A DNA stretch of 64,000 nucleotides from Streptomyces griseicoloratus (GCF_014534645.1 NZ_JACVQF010000187.1:186001-250000), one strand, 5' to 3'. Shown: positions 1-8,942, counted from the stretch's first letter. The notes: generated by a model not told the origin, from the letters alone. Translations and numbers: made by a program.

Positions 1-25
1 GTACGCCAACGGCGGCGTGGCCTGA
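1..25 (+). CDS. 3' end of an upstream gene, C-terminus only
   Basis: Reading from base 2, the first 24 bases encode YANGGVA followed by TGA, and 36 bases later the next gene starts. A C-terminal NGG/DGG motif is common in short-chain dehydrogenases, so the upstream gene may be one. Seven residues are too few to assign a function. It would be the first gene of an operon with the dehydrogenase that follows. Confidence 0.35.
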
Positions 26-61
26 CCGCCTTCCCCACCGATTCCCCAGGAGAGACCTCCC

Positions 62-964
62 ATGAAGAACATCGTCGTCATCACCGGCGCCTCCAGCGGC
101 TTCGGTGCCCTGACCGCCCGCGCCCTCGCCGACGCCGGCAACATCGTCTACGCCGGCATGCGCCAGACCGACACCCGCAACGCGCCACAGGTCCGGGCCG
201 CCGCCGACTACAGTGCCCAGCACCGCGTCGACCTGCGCGCCATCGAACTCGACGTCAACTCCCAGGAGTCCGTGGACGCCGCGATCGACCGCGTCATCAC
301 CGAGCACGGCCGTATCGACGTCCTGATCCACAACGCGGGGCACATGGTCACCGGCCCGGCCGAGGCGTTCACCCCTGAACAGCTCGCCGAGCTGTACGAC
401 GTCAACGTGCTCTCCACCCAGCGCGTCAACCGCGCCGCCCTGCCGCACCTGCGCGCGGCAGGCAAGGGCTTGGTGGTCTGGGTGTCCAGCTCGAGCGTCA
501 AGGGCGGAACCCCGCCGTACCTGGCGCCCTACTTCGCCGCCAAGGCCGCCATGGACTCCCTCGCCGTCAGCTACGCCGCCGAGCTCGCCCGCTGGGGCGT
601 GGAGACCTCGATCGTGGTCCCCGGTTCGTTCACCAGCGGCACCAACCACTTCGCCCACTCCGGCCACCCCGCCGACACTGCGACCGAGGCGGCGTACGAG
701 AGCAAGTACCCCGGCCTGATGGAGCAGGTCGCCCAGAAGCTGGCCGCGCTGGCCCCCGAGGACGCGGACGCCTCGATGGTCTCCGACGAGATAGCCCGCA
801 TCGTCGCGCTCCCCGCCGGACAGCGCCCGTACCGCGTCCACATCGACCCCGCCGACGACGGCTCCGCAGAGGTCTCGAACGTCGCCGACCGCATCCGCCG
901 CGAGTTCCTCACCCGGGTCGGCCTCTCCGACCTCCTCACCGTGCACCCCGGCGAGCACGCCTGA
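62..964 (+). CDS. SDR family NAD(P)-dependent oxidoreductase
   Basis: This is a 300-residue classical short-chain dehydrogenase, a cytosolic NAD(P)H-linked ketone/alcohol oxidoreductase. The N-terminal Rossmann motif TGASSGFG (residues 8-15) binds the cofactor, and HNAG lies near residue 92. The catalytic Ser-Tyr-Lys set is in the VSSSSVKGG segment and PYFAAKAAMD (around residues 140-166). At 300 residues it is longer than the usual 250, with an extended C-terminal substrate lobe. An AGGAGAG ribosome binding site lies just before the ATG. It follows a truncated upstream gene by 36 bp and ends just before a strong hairpin, so it is the last gene of its operon. The substrate cannot be told from sequence. 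Confidence 0.85.
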   Translation: MKNIVVITGASSGFGALTARALADAGNIVYAGMRQTDTRNAPQVRAAADYSAQHRVDLRAIELDVNSQESVDAAIDRVITEHGRIDVLIHNAGHMVTGPAEAFTPEQLAELYDVNVLSTQRVNRAALPHLRAAGKGLVVWVSSSSVKGGTPPYLAPYFAAKAAMDSLAVSYAAELARWGVETSIVVPGSFTSGTNHFAHSGHPADTATEAAYESKYPGLMEQVAQKLAALAPEDADASMVSDEIARIVALPAGQRPYRVHIDPADDGSAEVSNVADRIRREFLTRVGLSDLLTVHPGEHA

Positions 965-1017
965 GGCGGAGGAGGCGGTCGCGAGGCGGTTGTGAACGCT
1001 GCATGAGACCGGACAGC

Positions 1018-1044
1018 AGGCCCCAGGCCGCCGGCCTGGGGCCT
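1018..1044 (+). terminator. Hairpin terminator after the SDR gene
   Basis: A perfect 12-bp inverted repeat (AGGCCCCAGGCC / GGCCTGGGGCCT) with a 3-base loop lies about 54 bp after the stop codon of the dehydrogenase. No T-run follows, as is usual for actinobacterial terminators. Confidence 0.7.
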
Positions 1045-1083
1045 CATGCACTCTGCGGACAGCACCGGACGCGGCACCACCGG

Positions 1084-1173
1084 CGCGAGCGCCTGCACGT
1101 TTGCCGGGTTCGACATCGGCAGCAGCAGCGAAGCCGTGTTCGACAGAACACCGCCGGCCATCAGCAGCACCAC
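1084..1173 (-). pseudogene. Possible fragment of an ArsB/SLC13-type permease
   Basis: The minus strand reads a hydrophobic stretch containing SNTASLLLPMSNPANV. This resembles the conserved NTASLLLPxSNLTNLL segment of actinobacterial arsenite/SLC13-type permeases. Nothing upstream or downstream in any frame continues the family over a usable length, so if the match is real this is a small relic of a transporter gene. The assignment rests on one short motif and could be chance. Confidence 0.25.
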
Positions 1174-1393
1174 CGTGGCGTCCCGTCGGCCCTGGCGACG
1201 AAGCCCTCCTCCCCGCTGCCACCGTGATCACGACCGCTCTCAAGGACAGCGAGATCATCTCCTGTGGGAAGGCGGCCGTCTCCGCACCGACGACGACCTC
1301 GCCCCACGCGCCCACGAGGGGCCTCCCCGGAGTCGGGAGCGGAGGCTGCGGAGGGGCGTTGGGTGCGCAGGCGAACTGATTATGATCTTGGTC

Positions 1394-1678
1394 ATGTCTG
1401 TGCAGAGTTCTGACAAGACCCTTTCCCGTAAGCAGAGGCTTCAGGAGAAGCAGCGCCGCCAGTTGGCGGTGGTCGATACCGTGGACAAGACCGAGGCGAA
1501 GGTCCGCAAGGCAGAGGTCGAACTGGCTGTGGCCGTCGCCGAGGCTGTGCAGGTGTTCGGCGACGAGCAGTCCGCGTCCGAGGGGCTCGACATGCCGGTC
1601 GAGGCGATCCGGCGCTTCCTCGGCATGGCGCAGGATGAAGCGGCCGGCGCAGCCGGCGACGTCGCCGGCGCATCCTGA
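1394..1678 (+). CDS. Small coiled-coil hypothetical protein
   Basis: A 94-residue, highly charged protein. The first two thirds (SRKQRLQEKQRRQ through about residue 60) are rich in K/R/E/A with heptad-like spacing and likely form a helical coiled coil. The C-terminus is Ala/Gly-rich. An in-frame ATG 12 bases upstream (1382) is an alternative start, and neither has a strong ribosome binding site. It sits directly before a decayed ISL3-type transposase, so it may be a passenger or accessory gene of that element, but I do not recognise the family. No function is proposed. Confidence 0.5.
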   Translation: MSVQSSDKTLSRKQRLQEKQRRQLAVVDTVDKTEAKVRKAEVELAVAVAEAVQVFGDEQSASEGLDMPVEAIRRFLGMAQDEAAGAAGDVAGAS

Positions 1679-1789
1679 GCCTGGTCCGCCGCAGGGCGGC
1701 CGCGTGCGTGGCCTCATTCTCACGGTGTCGCTGGACGCGGGCCGTCTCGATCGAGGCCGGCGCACCGCAGGTCCTCCACGACAAGTACC

Positions 1790-2310
1790 TCGGCCTGCGG
1801 GTGGCGAACGTTCGTCGAGCAGGTCTCGGGGCTGACTCATCGCTACGGGCAGCGGGCCGCGACGGACTGCGGTCGGCGCTGACCGAGCCCGGTCTCGCCC
1901 TGGCCGGCCGCGCCGGTACCCGCCTGGCCGGCGTCTTCGGGGCGAGGGCCGGCCGGAGCATGGCCCTGCGCCTGGTCGATGTGCTTGCGGAGCCTCAACC
2001 GAGAATCCCTCGGGTGGTCGGCGTCGACGAGTACGCGATGCGCGATGCCGGTCGGCGTCGAGAGCCGTAGACCGGTAGATCCACCGCCGGATCGCGAGGC
2101 GGGCACGCTCGCGGCCTGGCTGACCGGGCGCCCGGGGATCGAGGTCGTCTGCCGGGACCGCGGCCCGTTCTTCGCCGAAGGCGCCCGCATCGGGGACCCA
2201 CCGCCGTCCAGGTCGCCGACCGGTTCCCTCTGTGGCGCAACCTCGGCGAGGCATCCGCACCCCTCGCCACCGCGTTCCCGGGCCGCCTTCGGCAGCCGCC
2301 CGAACTGAGC
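1790..2310 (+). pseudogene. Decayed ISL3-family transposase
   Basis: Pieces of an ISL3-type DDE transposase appear in order but in different frames. They are TFVEQVSGLTHRYGQRA (about 1805), LAGRAGTRLAGVFG then LRLVDVLAEPQPRIPRVVGV with DEYAMRD (to about 2050), PPDREAGTLAAWLTGRPGIE with VVCRDR (2080-2160), and VADRFPLWRNLGEA (2212-2255). Several frameshifts separate the pieces, and both the zinc-finger N-terminus and the C-terminal half are missing, so it cannot make an active enzyme. No terminal inverted repeats were identified by eye. It separates the first SDR gene from the HxlR/hydrolase pair. Confidence 0.75.
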
Positions 2311-2410
2311 CACCCGCAGCCCGGTGACCGTCTCCACCCGCACCCGCTCGGCCCTCAACACCCCAGCCATACTGCGCAGATGGCCTGTTCACGGCCTTCT
2401 GCAACACCCT

Positions 2411-2824
2411 TCAGTGGGCGGGTGACTCGTCGGCGAGCTGGTTGTTGCGGTCGATCTCCGGCATGTGTGTCTCGGCCCAGACCCGCAGGGCGGAGAGCGG
2501 TCCTTCGAGGGACAGGCCGAGCGGGGTGAGCCGGTAGTGGACGGCAGGCGGCACGGTGGGTTCCACGCGGCGCGCGACCAGGCCGTCGCGGACCAGGCTC
2601 TGCAGGGTGGCGGACAGCATCTTCTGTGAGATGCCCGGGGCACGGCGCCGCAGTTCCGCGAATCGGATCTCGTCCGGAGCCTCTTCGGCCAGCACCTTGA
2701 CCACCATCGACGTCCACTTGGTGCCGATGCGGTCGAGGAGCCGGCGGGTCGGGCAGCGCGGATCCAGCACGTCACCGCGCTCACCGGGCCGCCAGTCGCG
2801 TCCTCTGGGCCTCGACGTGGTCAC
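2411..2824 (-). CDS. HxlR/MarR-type winged-helix transcriptional regulator
   Basis: A 137-residue protein with the HxlR signature: Cys-Pro near residue 25 (DPRCPTRRLLDRIGTKW), RFAELRRRAPGISQKML, LVRDGLVARRVEPTVPP, VHYRLTPLGLSLEGPL and a C-terminal WAETH. These small dimeric regulators usually control a divergent oxidoreductase or hydrolase in response to reactive small molecules through the N-terminal cysteine. The start is a GTG preceded by AGGTGG. It is divergent from the alpha/beta hydrolase at 2930 across about 105 bp, which is its probable target. Confidence 0.88.
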   Translation of the reverse strand: MTTSRPRGRDWRPGERGDVLDPRCPTRRLLDRIGTKWTSMVVKVLAEEAPDEIRFAELRRRAPGISQKMLSATLQSLVRDGLVARRVEPTVPPAVHYRLTPLGLSLEGPLSALRVWAETHMPEIDRNNQLADESPAH

Positions 2825-2929
2825 CCGGGGCTCACCACCTGATGCGAAAGTGCCGTCTTGGGCGGACCAGGTTAGTTCCCTAGCGTGACCTTGTCACCAT
2901 CGTTCACCATGCACCTGGAAGGTCCCCCT

Positions 2930-3781
2930 ATGCCCGAGCTGCGACGCATCCCCGTCAACGGTGTCGAACTGAACGTCGCCCTCGCCGGATCCGGCCCGGC
3001 CGTCCTGCTGCTGCACGGCTTCCCGCACACCTGGGAGCTGTGGACGGACGTCATGGCCGATCTGTCCGACCGCTACCGCGTCATCGCACCGGACCTGCGC
3101 GGCTTCGGCGCGAGCAGCCGGGCCGCCTCCGGGTACGACGCGGGCACCCTGGCCGAGGACGCCGCGGCCCTTCTCACCACGCTCGGCGTGTCCTCGGCCG
3201 CGGTGGTGGGCATCGACGCGGGCACCCCGCCGGCCTTCCTCCTCGCCCTGCGCCGCCCCGATCTCGTCCGGCGCCTGGTCGTCATGGAGTCCCTGCTGGG
3301 CAGGCTGCCCGGCGCCGAGGACTTCCTCGCCGACGGGCCACCGTGGTGGTTCGGCTTCCATGCCGCCGCGTCCGGCCTCGCCGAGACCGTGCTGGAGGGC
3401 CACGAGTCCGCTTACGTCGACTGGTTCCTGCGCGCCGGCACGCTCGGCGACGGAGTGCGCCCCGCCGTCCGGGACGCCTTCGTCCGCGCATACACCGGCC
3501 GGCAGGCGTTGACCTGCGCGTTCTCGTACTACCGGGCCCTGCCCGAGAGCGCGCTGCAGATCGAGCGGGCAGTCACCACTGCCCGCCTGACCGTGCCGAC
3601 GATGGCGCTGGGCGCCCGGCCTGTCGGCGCCGCACTGGAACGCCAGCTCCGCCCGGTCACCGACGATCTCACCGGACACGTCATAGAAGACTGCGGCCAC
3701 ATCATCCCGCTGCACCGGCCGCGCGCCCTGCTCACGCTGCTGCGTCCGTTCCTGGCCGGCGAGGGCGCCGGAGCGGCCTGA
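2930..3781 (+). CDS. Alpha/beta hydrolase, epoxide-hydrolase-like
   Basis: A 283-residue alpha/beta-fold hydrolase. HGFPHTWELW forms the oxyanion-hole region and PDLRGFGAS follows. The nucleophile elbow reads VGIDAGTPP, placing Asp where epoxide hydrolases and haloalkane dehalogenases carry the nucleophile. The C-terminal histidine is in EDCGHIIPLHRP. This suggests an ester-intermediate hydrolase acting on an epoxide or halide rather than a serine esterase. GGAAGG lies 6-7 bases before the chosen ATG, and a second in-frame ATG at 2909 is less well placed. The divergent HxlR regulator is its likely repressor. Confidence 0.85.
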   Translation: MPELRRIPVNGVELNVALAGSGPAVLLLHGFPHTWELWTDVMADLSDRYRVIAPDLRGFGASSRAASGYDAGTLAEDAAALLTTLGVSSAAVVGIDAGTPPAFLLALRRPDLVRRLVVMESLLGRLPGAEDFLADGPPWWFGFHAAASGLAETVLEGHESAYVDWFLRAGTLGDGVRPAVRDAFVRAYTGRQALTCAFSYYRALPESALQIERAVTTARLTVPTMALGARPVGAALERQLRPVTDDLTGHVIEDCGHIIPLHRPRALLTLLRPFLAGEGAGAA

Positions 3782-3820
3782 CCCGAGCGAGGGGCCGAGG
3801 ACCGCAACGGCGTTTGTGCG

Positions 3821-4693
3821 TCAAGGTGCCTTCGGGGATGTGGCACCGGCCGGCCTGTCATGTGCCGTGCCGGCGGTCTCGGACGTGGAGAGTGCGGCGA
3901 GGAGCCGCAGTTTCTCGTCGCTGTCGCTGTCCTTGTCGGGGTAGTAGACGACGAGGATGACCTCGTCGACAGGGAGTTTGTCCCGGTGGAGACGTAGGTC
4001 ACCGACGACGGGGTGGTGGACCGTGGTCGTGCCTCCGTCGAGCCTGCGCACGTCGTGGCGGGCCCACAGGGTGCGGAACCGCTGACTGGACAGTGCGAGT
4101 TCTCCGACGAGCTCGACGAAGCGGGGGTCGTCGGTGTCGTCGCCGATGGTGGTGCGAAGGGCGGCGACGAAGTCGGCGGTGGCTTTCGTCCAGTCCTGGT
4201 GGAAGGCTCGTTCCTCGGGGTCGAGGAGGAGGGAACGGAGCCGGTTGTGGCCGGGCCGCAGACGCGGGGAGAGCGCGACGGCCATCGGGTTGGAGGCCAG
4301 GACGTCGAAGGCGCGGCCTTCGACGAACGCGGGAATCTGAAGGTGGGCGAGCAGCTCGTGCACGCGCGCCGGTACGTGCTCGGGCCGCTTGCGGCGGGGT
4401 GTCCTGGGGCGTGCTGACGTGAGGCCGAGCAGATACGCCTGCTCGACGTCGTCGAGCTGCAGGACGCGCGCCAGTGATTCGAGGACCTGAGGTGAGGGGT
4501 TCCTGTCACGGCCCCGCTCCAGGCGCAGGTAGTAGTCGGGACTGATACCGGCGAGCAGGGCGACTTCCTCACGGCGCAGGCCCGGCACACGGCGGGTGCC
4601 ACCCGGCGGGAGCCCCGCCTGCTCCGGGGAGACCAGCTCACGCCGGGCGCGAAGGTAGCTGCCGAGCCGGTTGCCCGGTTCCTCATCCTTCAT
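3821..4693 (-). CDS. XRE-family regulator with MmyB-like ligand-binding domain
   Basis: A 290-residue regulator. Residues 1-80 hold an XRE helix-turn-helix (LGSYLRARRELVSPEQAGLP, VPGLRREEVALLAGISPDYY, LRLERGRDRNPS). The rest matches the MmyB-type ligand-binding region (GRAFDVLASNPMAVALSP, SSQRFRTLWARHDVR, HHPVVGDLRLHRDKLP). Members commonly repress an adjacent short-chain dehydrogenase. The divergent gene at 4883 is an SDR, and 15-bp direct repeats lie between them. The ATG start at 4693 begins MKDEEPGNRLGS. Confidence 0.9.
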   Translation of the reverse strand: MKDEEPGNRLGSYLRARRELVSPEQAGLPPGGTRRVPGLRREEVALLAGISPDYYLRLERGRDRNPSPQVLESLARVLQLDDVEQAYLLGLTSARPRTPRRKRPEHVPARVHELLAHLQIPAFVEGRAFDVLASNPMAVALSPRLRPGHNRLRSLLLDPEERAFHQDWTKATADFVAALRTTIGDDTDDPRFVELVGELALSSQRFRTLWARHDVRRLDGGTTTVHHPVVGDLRLHRDKLPVDEVILVVYYPDKDSDSDEKLRLLAALSTSETAGTAHDRPAGATSPKAP

Positions 4694-4726
4694 ACCGACA
4701 CCGTAACGCCAGGCGCGCGTCGCAGA

Positions 4727-4768
4727 GGGGGCCCTGCCAGGACCAGGGAGGACGGGGGCCCTGCCAGG
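4727..4768. repeat. Pair of 15-bp direct repeats between XRE regulator and SDR
   Basis: GGGGGCCCTGCCAGG occurs twice, at 4727-4741 and 4754-4768, in the intergenic region that holds the promoters of the XRE regulator and the divergent SDR. Start-to-start spacing is 27 bp, about 2.5 helical turns. The location and exact repetition fit an operator for the XRE/MmyB regulator. That role is inferred. Confidence 0.5.
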
Positions 4769-4882
4769 GCCGGCGGATTCCGTCAAGACTGCGGTGACAC
4801 CGATTCGAGAAGGACAGCGAACATCACTGTCCGCGCCGCAGGCCTGAACGCCGCCGGCGCCCTGGACCGAAGGGAAGATCTC

Positions 4883-5641
4883 ATGGATCTGTCCGACCGC
4901 ACCGTCCTCGTCGTCGGCGGGACCTCGGGTATCGGGCGAGAGCTGGCCCGCCGGTTCGCCGCAGCGGGCAGCACCGTGACCGTCGGCGGCCGCAGCGCGC
5001 AGGCACTCGCGGAACTCGCCGCAGAAGGCTTCGGCACCGTCGGTATCGACGTCACCGACAGCGCCTCCGTCTCCTCTGCCCGCGACGCCGTACTCGCCCG
5101 GTACCCCGAGCTGGACACCGTGGTGACCATGTCGGGCGTCATGCTCCTGGAGGACCTGCGCGACCCCGCGCACTTCGAGGCGGCCAGGACGACGATCGAC
5201 ACCAACCTGGTCGGCACCATCCGGGTCATCGACGCCTTCACCCCCCACCTCATCCGGCGGGGTGCCGGCACCTTCATCACCGTCACCTCCGGCATCGCCT
5301 TCCTGCCGTTCCCGCCCATGCCCACCTACGCCGCCTCCAAGGCCGCGGTGCACGCCTACTCCGAGGCACTGCGCGCGCAGCTCGACGGCACCGGCGTCGG
5401 CGTCGTCGAGCTCGTCCCCCCGGCCGTCGCCACAGCAGGCCAGGAAAAGGTGAACCCGCACGCACTGCCGCTCGACGACTTCGCCACCGAGGTCATGCAC
5501 CTGCTCTCGCAGGACCCCACCCCTCACGAAATCCTCGTGAAGGGCGTCCTCATGCACCGCTGGGCCGAACGCGACGGCACCTACGACGACCTCGTCGCAC
5601 AACGCTCCCAGGCCCTGAACATGCTCGGCCGCCAAGGCTGA
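4883..5641 (+). CDS. SDR family oxidoreductase (DltE-like)
   Basis: A 252-residue short-chain dehydrogenase. VVGGTSGIGRELARRF gives the cofactor glycine motif. The usual NAG motif is replaced by MSGVM, and the catalytic residues are ITVTSGIAFLPFPPMP and TYAASKAAVHAYSEALR (Tyr-x3-Lys). This arrangement resembles DltE/YdfG-like SDRs. It is divergent from the XRE/MmyB regulator, a very common actinobacterial pairing in which the regulator represses the SDR until a ligand is sensed. The substrate is unknown. Confidence 0.88.
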   Translation: MDLSDRTVLVVGGTSGIGRELARRFAAAGSTVTVGGRSAQALAELAAEGFGTVGIDVTDSASVSSARDAVLARYPELDTVVTMSGVMLLEDLRDPAHFEAARTTIDTNLVGTIRVIDAFTPHLIRRGAGTFITVTSGIAFLPFPPMPTYAASKAAVHAYSEALRAQLDGTGVGVVELVPPAVATAGQEKVNPHALPLDDFATEVMHLLSQDPTPHEILVKGVLMHRWAERDGTYDDLVAQRSQALNMLGRQG

Positions 5642-5829
5642 CCCGTTCCCTGGCTCGGCTTCGCCCTCGAGCCGACCCACCGCCGGGGCCTTGAGCGACT
5701 CATCCGCCTCGCCGGACAGGACACGGTCTTGTGGGGCGCATGTGTCACAGGAGACCCTCTTGTTGAGTACGGAATTAACCGGTAGACCTGCGTTTCCGCT
5801 CACTTCCGATCATCGGAGGCACGAAACGC

Positions 5830-8373
5830 ATGGGAATGCCCAGACCCGTTCTCATCGCCACCGCAACGCTGGCCGGCGCGCTGCTGCTGGCACCACCGCC
5901 GGCGACCGCCGCTCCCCAGAAGCCACAGCCCCCGGTACGTGAAGGCGGCGGCCTGGACAGGGCCGTCGGCGTCGCGCCGGCCGCCGCGGCCAGCCGTGCG
6001 CTCGGCGCGCCGACGCCGGTGCTGCGCCACGACACCGGCTATCCGCGCCGCACCGTGCTCGTCCCGCCCCCGGTGAACCCGGCGGACAAGTCGGTCAAGC
6101 TGGGCCTGACGCCGTATCACGCCATCGCGCCGAAGCTGAACGAGCTTCAGAAGTCGAGCGACCGGGTCAGCGTCGAGGTGGCGGGGCGTTCGGCGGGAGG
6201 GCACGAGCTGTACCTGGTGACGGTCACCGCGCCGGAGACCGCGGCGCAGGCCCGTGAACAGGAGCGGATGCGGGAACGCATCGAGCACTCCCCCGCGGCC
6301 GCCGCCAAGGACCGAAGGATCAAGTCGGCGTACAAGGCGCCGTTGTTCATCAACAACAACATCCACGGCAACGAGTGGGAGGGCACCGACGCCGCGCTGA
6401 AGCTCATCGAGCGGCTGGCGACGGCGAACGACGCCCGCACGACCGAGCTCCTGTCGAAGAGCCGCATCCATCTCAACGTCACGGCCAATCCGGACGGGAG
6501 GATCGCCGGCACCCGCGCCAACGCAGGCGGTTTCGACCTCAACCGGGACTTCATCACCGCCAGCCAGCCCGAGACCCGCGCCATCCGGCAGATCGCCATC
6601 GACAAGCAGCCCGTGATGATGCTGGACCTGCACGGATACGTCAACGGCACCCTGATCGAGCCGACCACCCCGCCGCACGGTGAGAACTACGAGTACGACC
6701 TCTTCCTCAAGAACTCCTACGCCAACGCGCTGGGCATGGAGGCCGCCGTCAACGGCCTCGGCTACACCCCGCAGAAGGACGGCGTGCAGCCCGCCGTCAT
6801 CCCCTTCCGCGACCAGCAGGAGGGCTGGGACGACTGGCCGCCGATCTTCACCCCGCAGTACATGCCGTTCCACGGCACGGTCGTGGCCCACACCGTCGAG
6901 TTCCCGATGCGGGTCAACGGGCGGGACTACGAAACCCAGCCGGTCGCCGAGCTGCGGCGCAGGTCGGCGATCAACACCGCCATCGCGGGCGCCGCGATGC
7001 GGGCCACGCTCGACTACGCCCTGGACCACCGCGCCACGGTGATCGCCGACCAGATCGAGATCTTCCGGCGCGGCGCGGCGGGCGAGGCTCAGAGGCCGGT
7101 GTCGGAGGAGACCGTTCCGGGTGTGCCGGGCATCGGCCCCGAGGACGTCTACACCGCCGAGTTCCCCCGGGCGTATGTGATCCCGGCCGGAAGCGGACAG
7201 CGGTCCGCGACGGCCGCGGCCCGGCTGGTGGACCATCTGACCGCCAACGACGTGCGGGTCGTACGGGCGGACGAACGCTTCCGGCTGGACGGACGGACGT
7301 ATCCGGCCGGCTCGTACGTCGTCGACATGCACCAGCCCAAGCGCGGTCTGGCCAATGTGATCCTGGCCGACGGCCGGGACATCAGCGCGGACGTGTCCGC
7401 GATGTACGACATCTCGGGCTGGAGCCTCGGGCTGCTGTGGGGCGCGACGGTGGACCGGGTCGAGGACGGCCGGCTGCGTGTCGAGGGACGTACGGTCCAG
7501 GCGGCGGCGCCGGCCGGCCATGTCGCGCCGCACGGGGACCTGGCGCTGCGGCTGGACGACCCGAACGAGCTGAAGGCGGCCAACTCCCTGCTGGCACAGG
7601 GCGTCCGGGTACGCCGTACGGACGACGGGACGGCGATCGTGCCCGGCTCGGCGCGCGAGCGGGCACGGGTCCTCGCCGACCGGTACGGCGTCGCCTTCCG
7701 GGCGACGGAGCGGCGCGGCACGGCGGATCTGCACCGCACCCGGGTCGCCGCGGCGGTGACACCCGGCGAGCTGTTCTCGCTGCGCGAGATGGGCTTCGAC
7801 GTGGTGCCGGTCTCGACGGACGTACTGGGCGCGGGCTTCGACTGGTCCGCCGTCGACGTCCTGTACGTGTCCACCGGACTGTCGTACAAGGCTCTCGACC
7901 CGGCGGCGCGCGCCGCGCTCGACGGCTTCCTGAAGGGCGGCGGTGGCGTGGTCGGCCTCGGCTCGACCGGCGCGGCCTTCAACGCCGACGCGGGGCTTCT
8001 CGCCGCCACGGCGGTGGAGGGCCACGGCGACGCCAACGGCGTGGTGCGGGTGGTGAACGCGAGCAGCCCGGTCACCGGCGGCGCCCCCGGGCACAGCTTC
8101 GTCTACTCCCCCCTGTGGTTCACCGCTCTGGGCGCGGGCGTTCGCGCCGACCAGTCGTACGGAAGCGGCAATCCGCTGGTCTCCGGCCACTGGCGGGCCC
8201 TGGAGAACGGCTCGGGCGGTCCCCTGGACGCGGCGGACCGCGCCTCGGTCGTCAGCGGTACGTCCGCGCAGGGCTCCCCGGTCGTGCTGTTCGGCACCCA
8301 GCCGCTGTTCCGCGCTCACCCGAAGGGGATGTTCACGCAGGTCGGGCGCGCGCTGCTGACCACTGGGGAGTGA
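5830..8373 (+). CDS. Secreted M14 zinc carboxypeptidase
   Basis: An 847-residue protein with an N-terminal signal peptide (hydrophobic ATLAGALLLAPPPATAA, probable cleavage after ATAA). The peptidase M14 domain follows: HGNEWEG supplies zinc ligands H179 and E182, NPDGR and DLNRDF are conserved M14 segments, H268 in LDLHGYVN is the third ligand, and E357 in HTVEFPM fits the catalytic glutamate. The second half (about residues 400-847) is an additional region, part of which (LFSLREMGFDVVPVSTDVLG, DGFLKGGGGVVGLGS) resembles a glutamine-amidotransferase-like fold seen in large secreted M14 proteins. It likely trims extracellular peptides. GGAGG precedes the ATG, and a terminator hairpin follows. 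Confidence 0.9.
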   Translation: MGMPRPVLIATATLAGALLLAPPPATAAPQKPQPPVREGGGLDRAVGVAPAAAASRALGAPTPVLRHDTGYPRRTVLVPPPVNPADKSVKLGLTPYHAIAPKLNELQKSSDRVSVEVAGRSAGGHELYLVTVTAPETAAQAREQERMRERIEHSPAAAAKDRRIKSAYKAPLFINNNIHGNEWEGTDAALKLIERLATANDARTTELLSKSRIHLNVTANPDGRIAGTRANAGGFDLNRDFITASQPETRAIRQIAIDKQPVMMLDLHGYVNGTLIEPTTPPHGENYEYDLFLKNSYANALGMEAAVNGLGYTPQKDGVQPAVIPFRDQQEGWDDWPPIFTPQYMPFHGTVVAHTVEFPMRVNGRDYETQPVAELRRRSAINTAIAGAAMRATLDYALDHRATVIADQIEIFRRGAAGEAQRPVSEETVPGVPGIGPEDVYTAEFPRAYVIPAGSGQRSATAAARLVDHLTANDVRVVRADERFRLDGRTYPAGSYVVDMHQPKRGLANVILADGRDISADVSAMYDISGWSLGLLWGATVDRVEDGRLRVEGRTVQAAAPAGHVAPHGDLALRLDDPNELKAANSLLAQGVRVRRTDDGTAIVPGSARERARVLADRYGVAFRATERRGTADLHRTRVAAAVTPGELFSLREMGFDVVPVSTDVLGAGFDWSAVDVLYVSTGLSYKALDPAARAALDGFLKGGGGVVGLGSTGAAFNADAGLLAATAVEGHGDANGVVRVVNASSPVTGGAPGHSFVYSPLWFTALGAGVRADQSYGSGNPLVSGHWRALENGSGGPLDAADRASVVSGTSAQGSPVVLFGTQPLFRAHPKGMFTQVGRALLTTGE

Positions 8374-8413
8374 TTGCCGGCTGAACCCCCGGGCCGGGCC
8401 CCGGGTACGGCGG

Positions 8414-8446
8414 AGGGCCGCCCCCGACTGTTCGGGGTGCGGCCCT
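8414..8446 (+). terminator. Hairpin terminator after M14 carboxypeptidase
   Basis: AGGGCCGCCCCCGA and TCGGGGTGCGGCCCT pair with one bulged base around a 4-base loop, 40 bp after the carboxypeptidase stop. Confidence 0.75.
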
Positions 8447-8521
8447 TCGCACGGACGGCATCCGGCCGCGGCGACGTCGGCCTTGTCGCTGCCGCGGGTT
8501 GCGCCGGAGTAGCCCGCGGCA

Positions 8522-8734
8522 TCACTGGATGAGGTGATGAAGTACCGGGACGCTGCCTCCGGCGATCAGCAGGCCCGAGAGGATCGATCCTGCCACGGGC
8601 GTGCCGCTGAGATAGGACAGGCCGGCGACGAGTGAGCCGATGACGAACGCCAGCAGCAGCAAGAGAGCCGTGCGCAGTGTCAGAAGCGGCCCGGGACCCT
8701 GGGGGTCCGGCGGCGTGGAAGGGGCGGAACTCAC
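8522..8734 (-). CDS. Small two-helix membrane protein
   Basis: A 70-residue protein with a Pro-rich N-terminus followed by two hydrophobic stretches, LLTLRTALLLLLAFVIGSLV and GSILSGLLIAGGSVPVLHHL. It is therefore probably a small inner-membrane hairpin protein. The GTG start at 8734 is chosen because AGGAG lies 6-8 bases upstream; a TTG two codons earlier is the alternative. It is divergent from the sigma-like gene at 8943. The family is not recognised, though similar short membrane proteins often neighbour Streptomyces XRE/DUF397 regulatory loci. Confidence 0.6.
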   Translation of the reverse strand: MSSAPSTPPDPQGPGPLLTLRTALLLLLAFVIGSLVAGLSYLSGTPVAGSILSGLLIAGGSVPVLHHLIQ

Positions 8735-8942
8735 GTGCAACTCCTGTGTGTTGGTGCGTCAGGTGGTTGCCTTCTACGTCCGCCTTAGTCCCGTGTCCCA
8801 CGAAGTCGTTCCCTCCTCTCGGTCCGGGAAAAATCTTCGGAGGAATCCGTGGGGTGCCGCACCGGACGGCACCTACAAGGGGACGACGTAGGCGACCCCC
8901 CGTCCAGGTGGGGGCGGGCCGGAGACAACCGAAGGGGGAGGG

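Noticed and set aside
1046-1393. Upstream extension of the small coiled-coil gene
   Set aside because: The frame is open, but the sequence from 1046 lacks protein-like composition and a ribosome binding site. It also begins immediately after a terminator hairpin.
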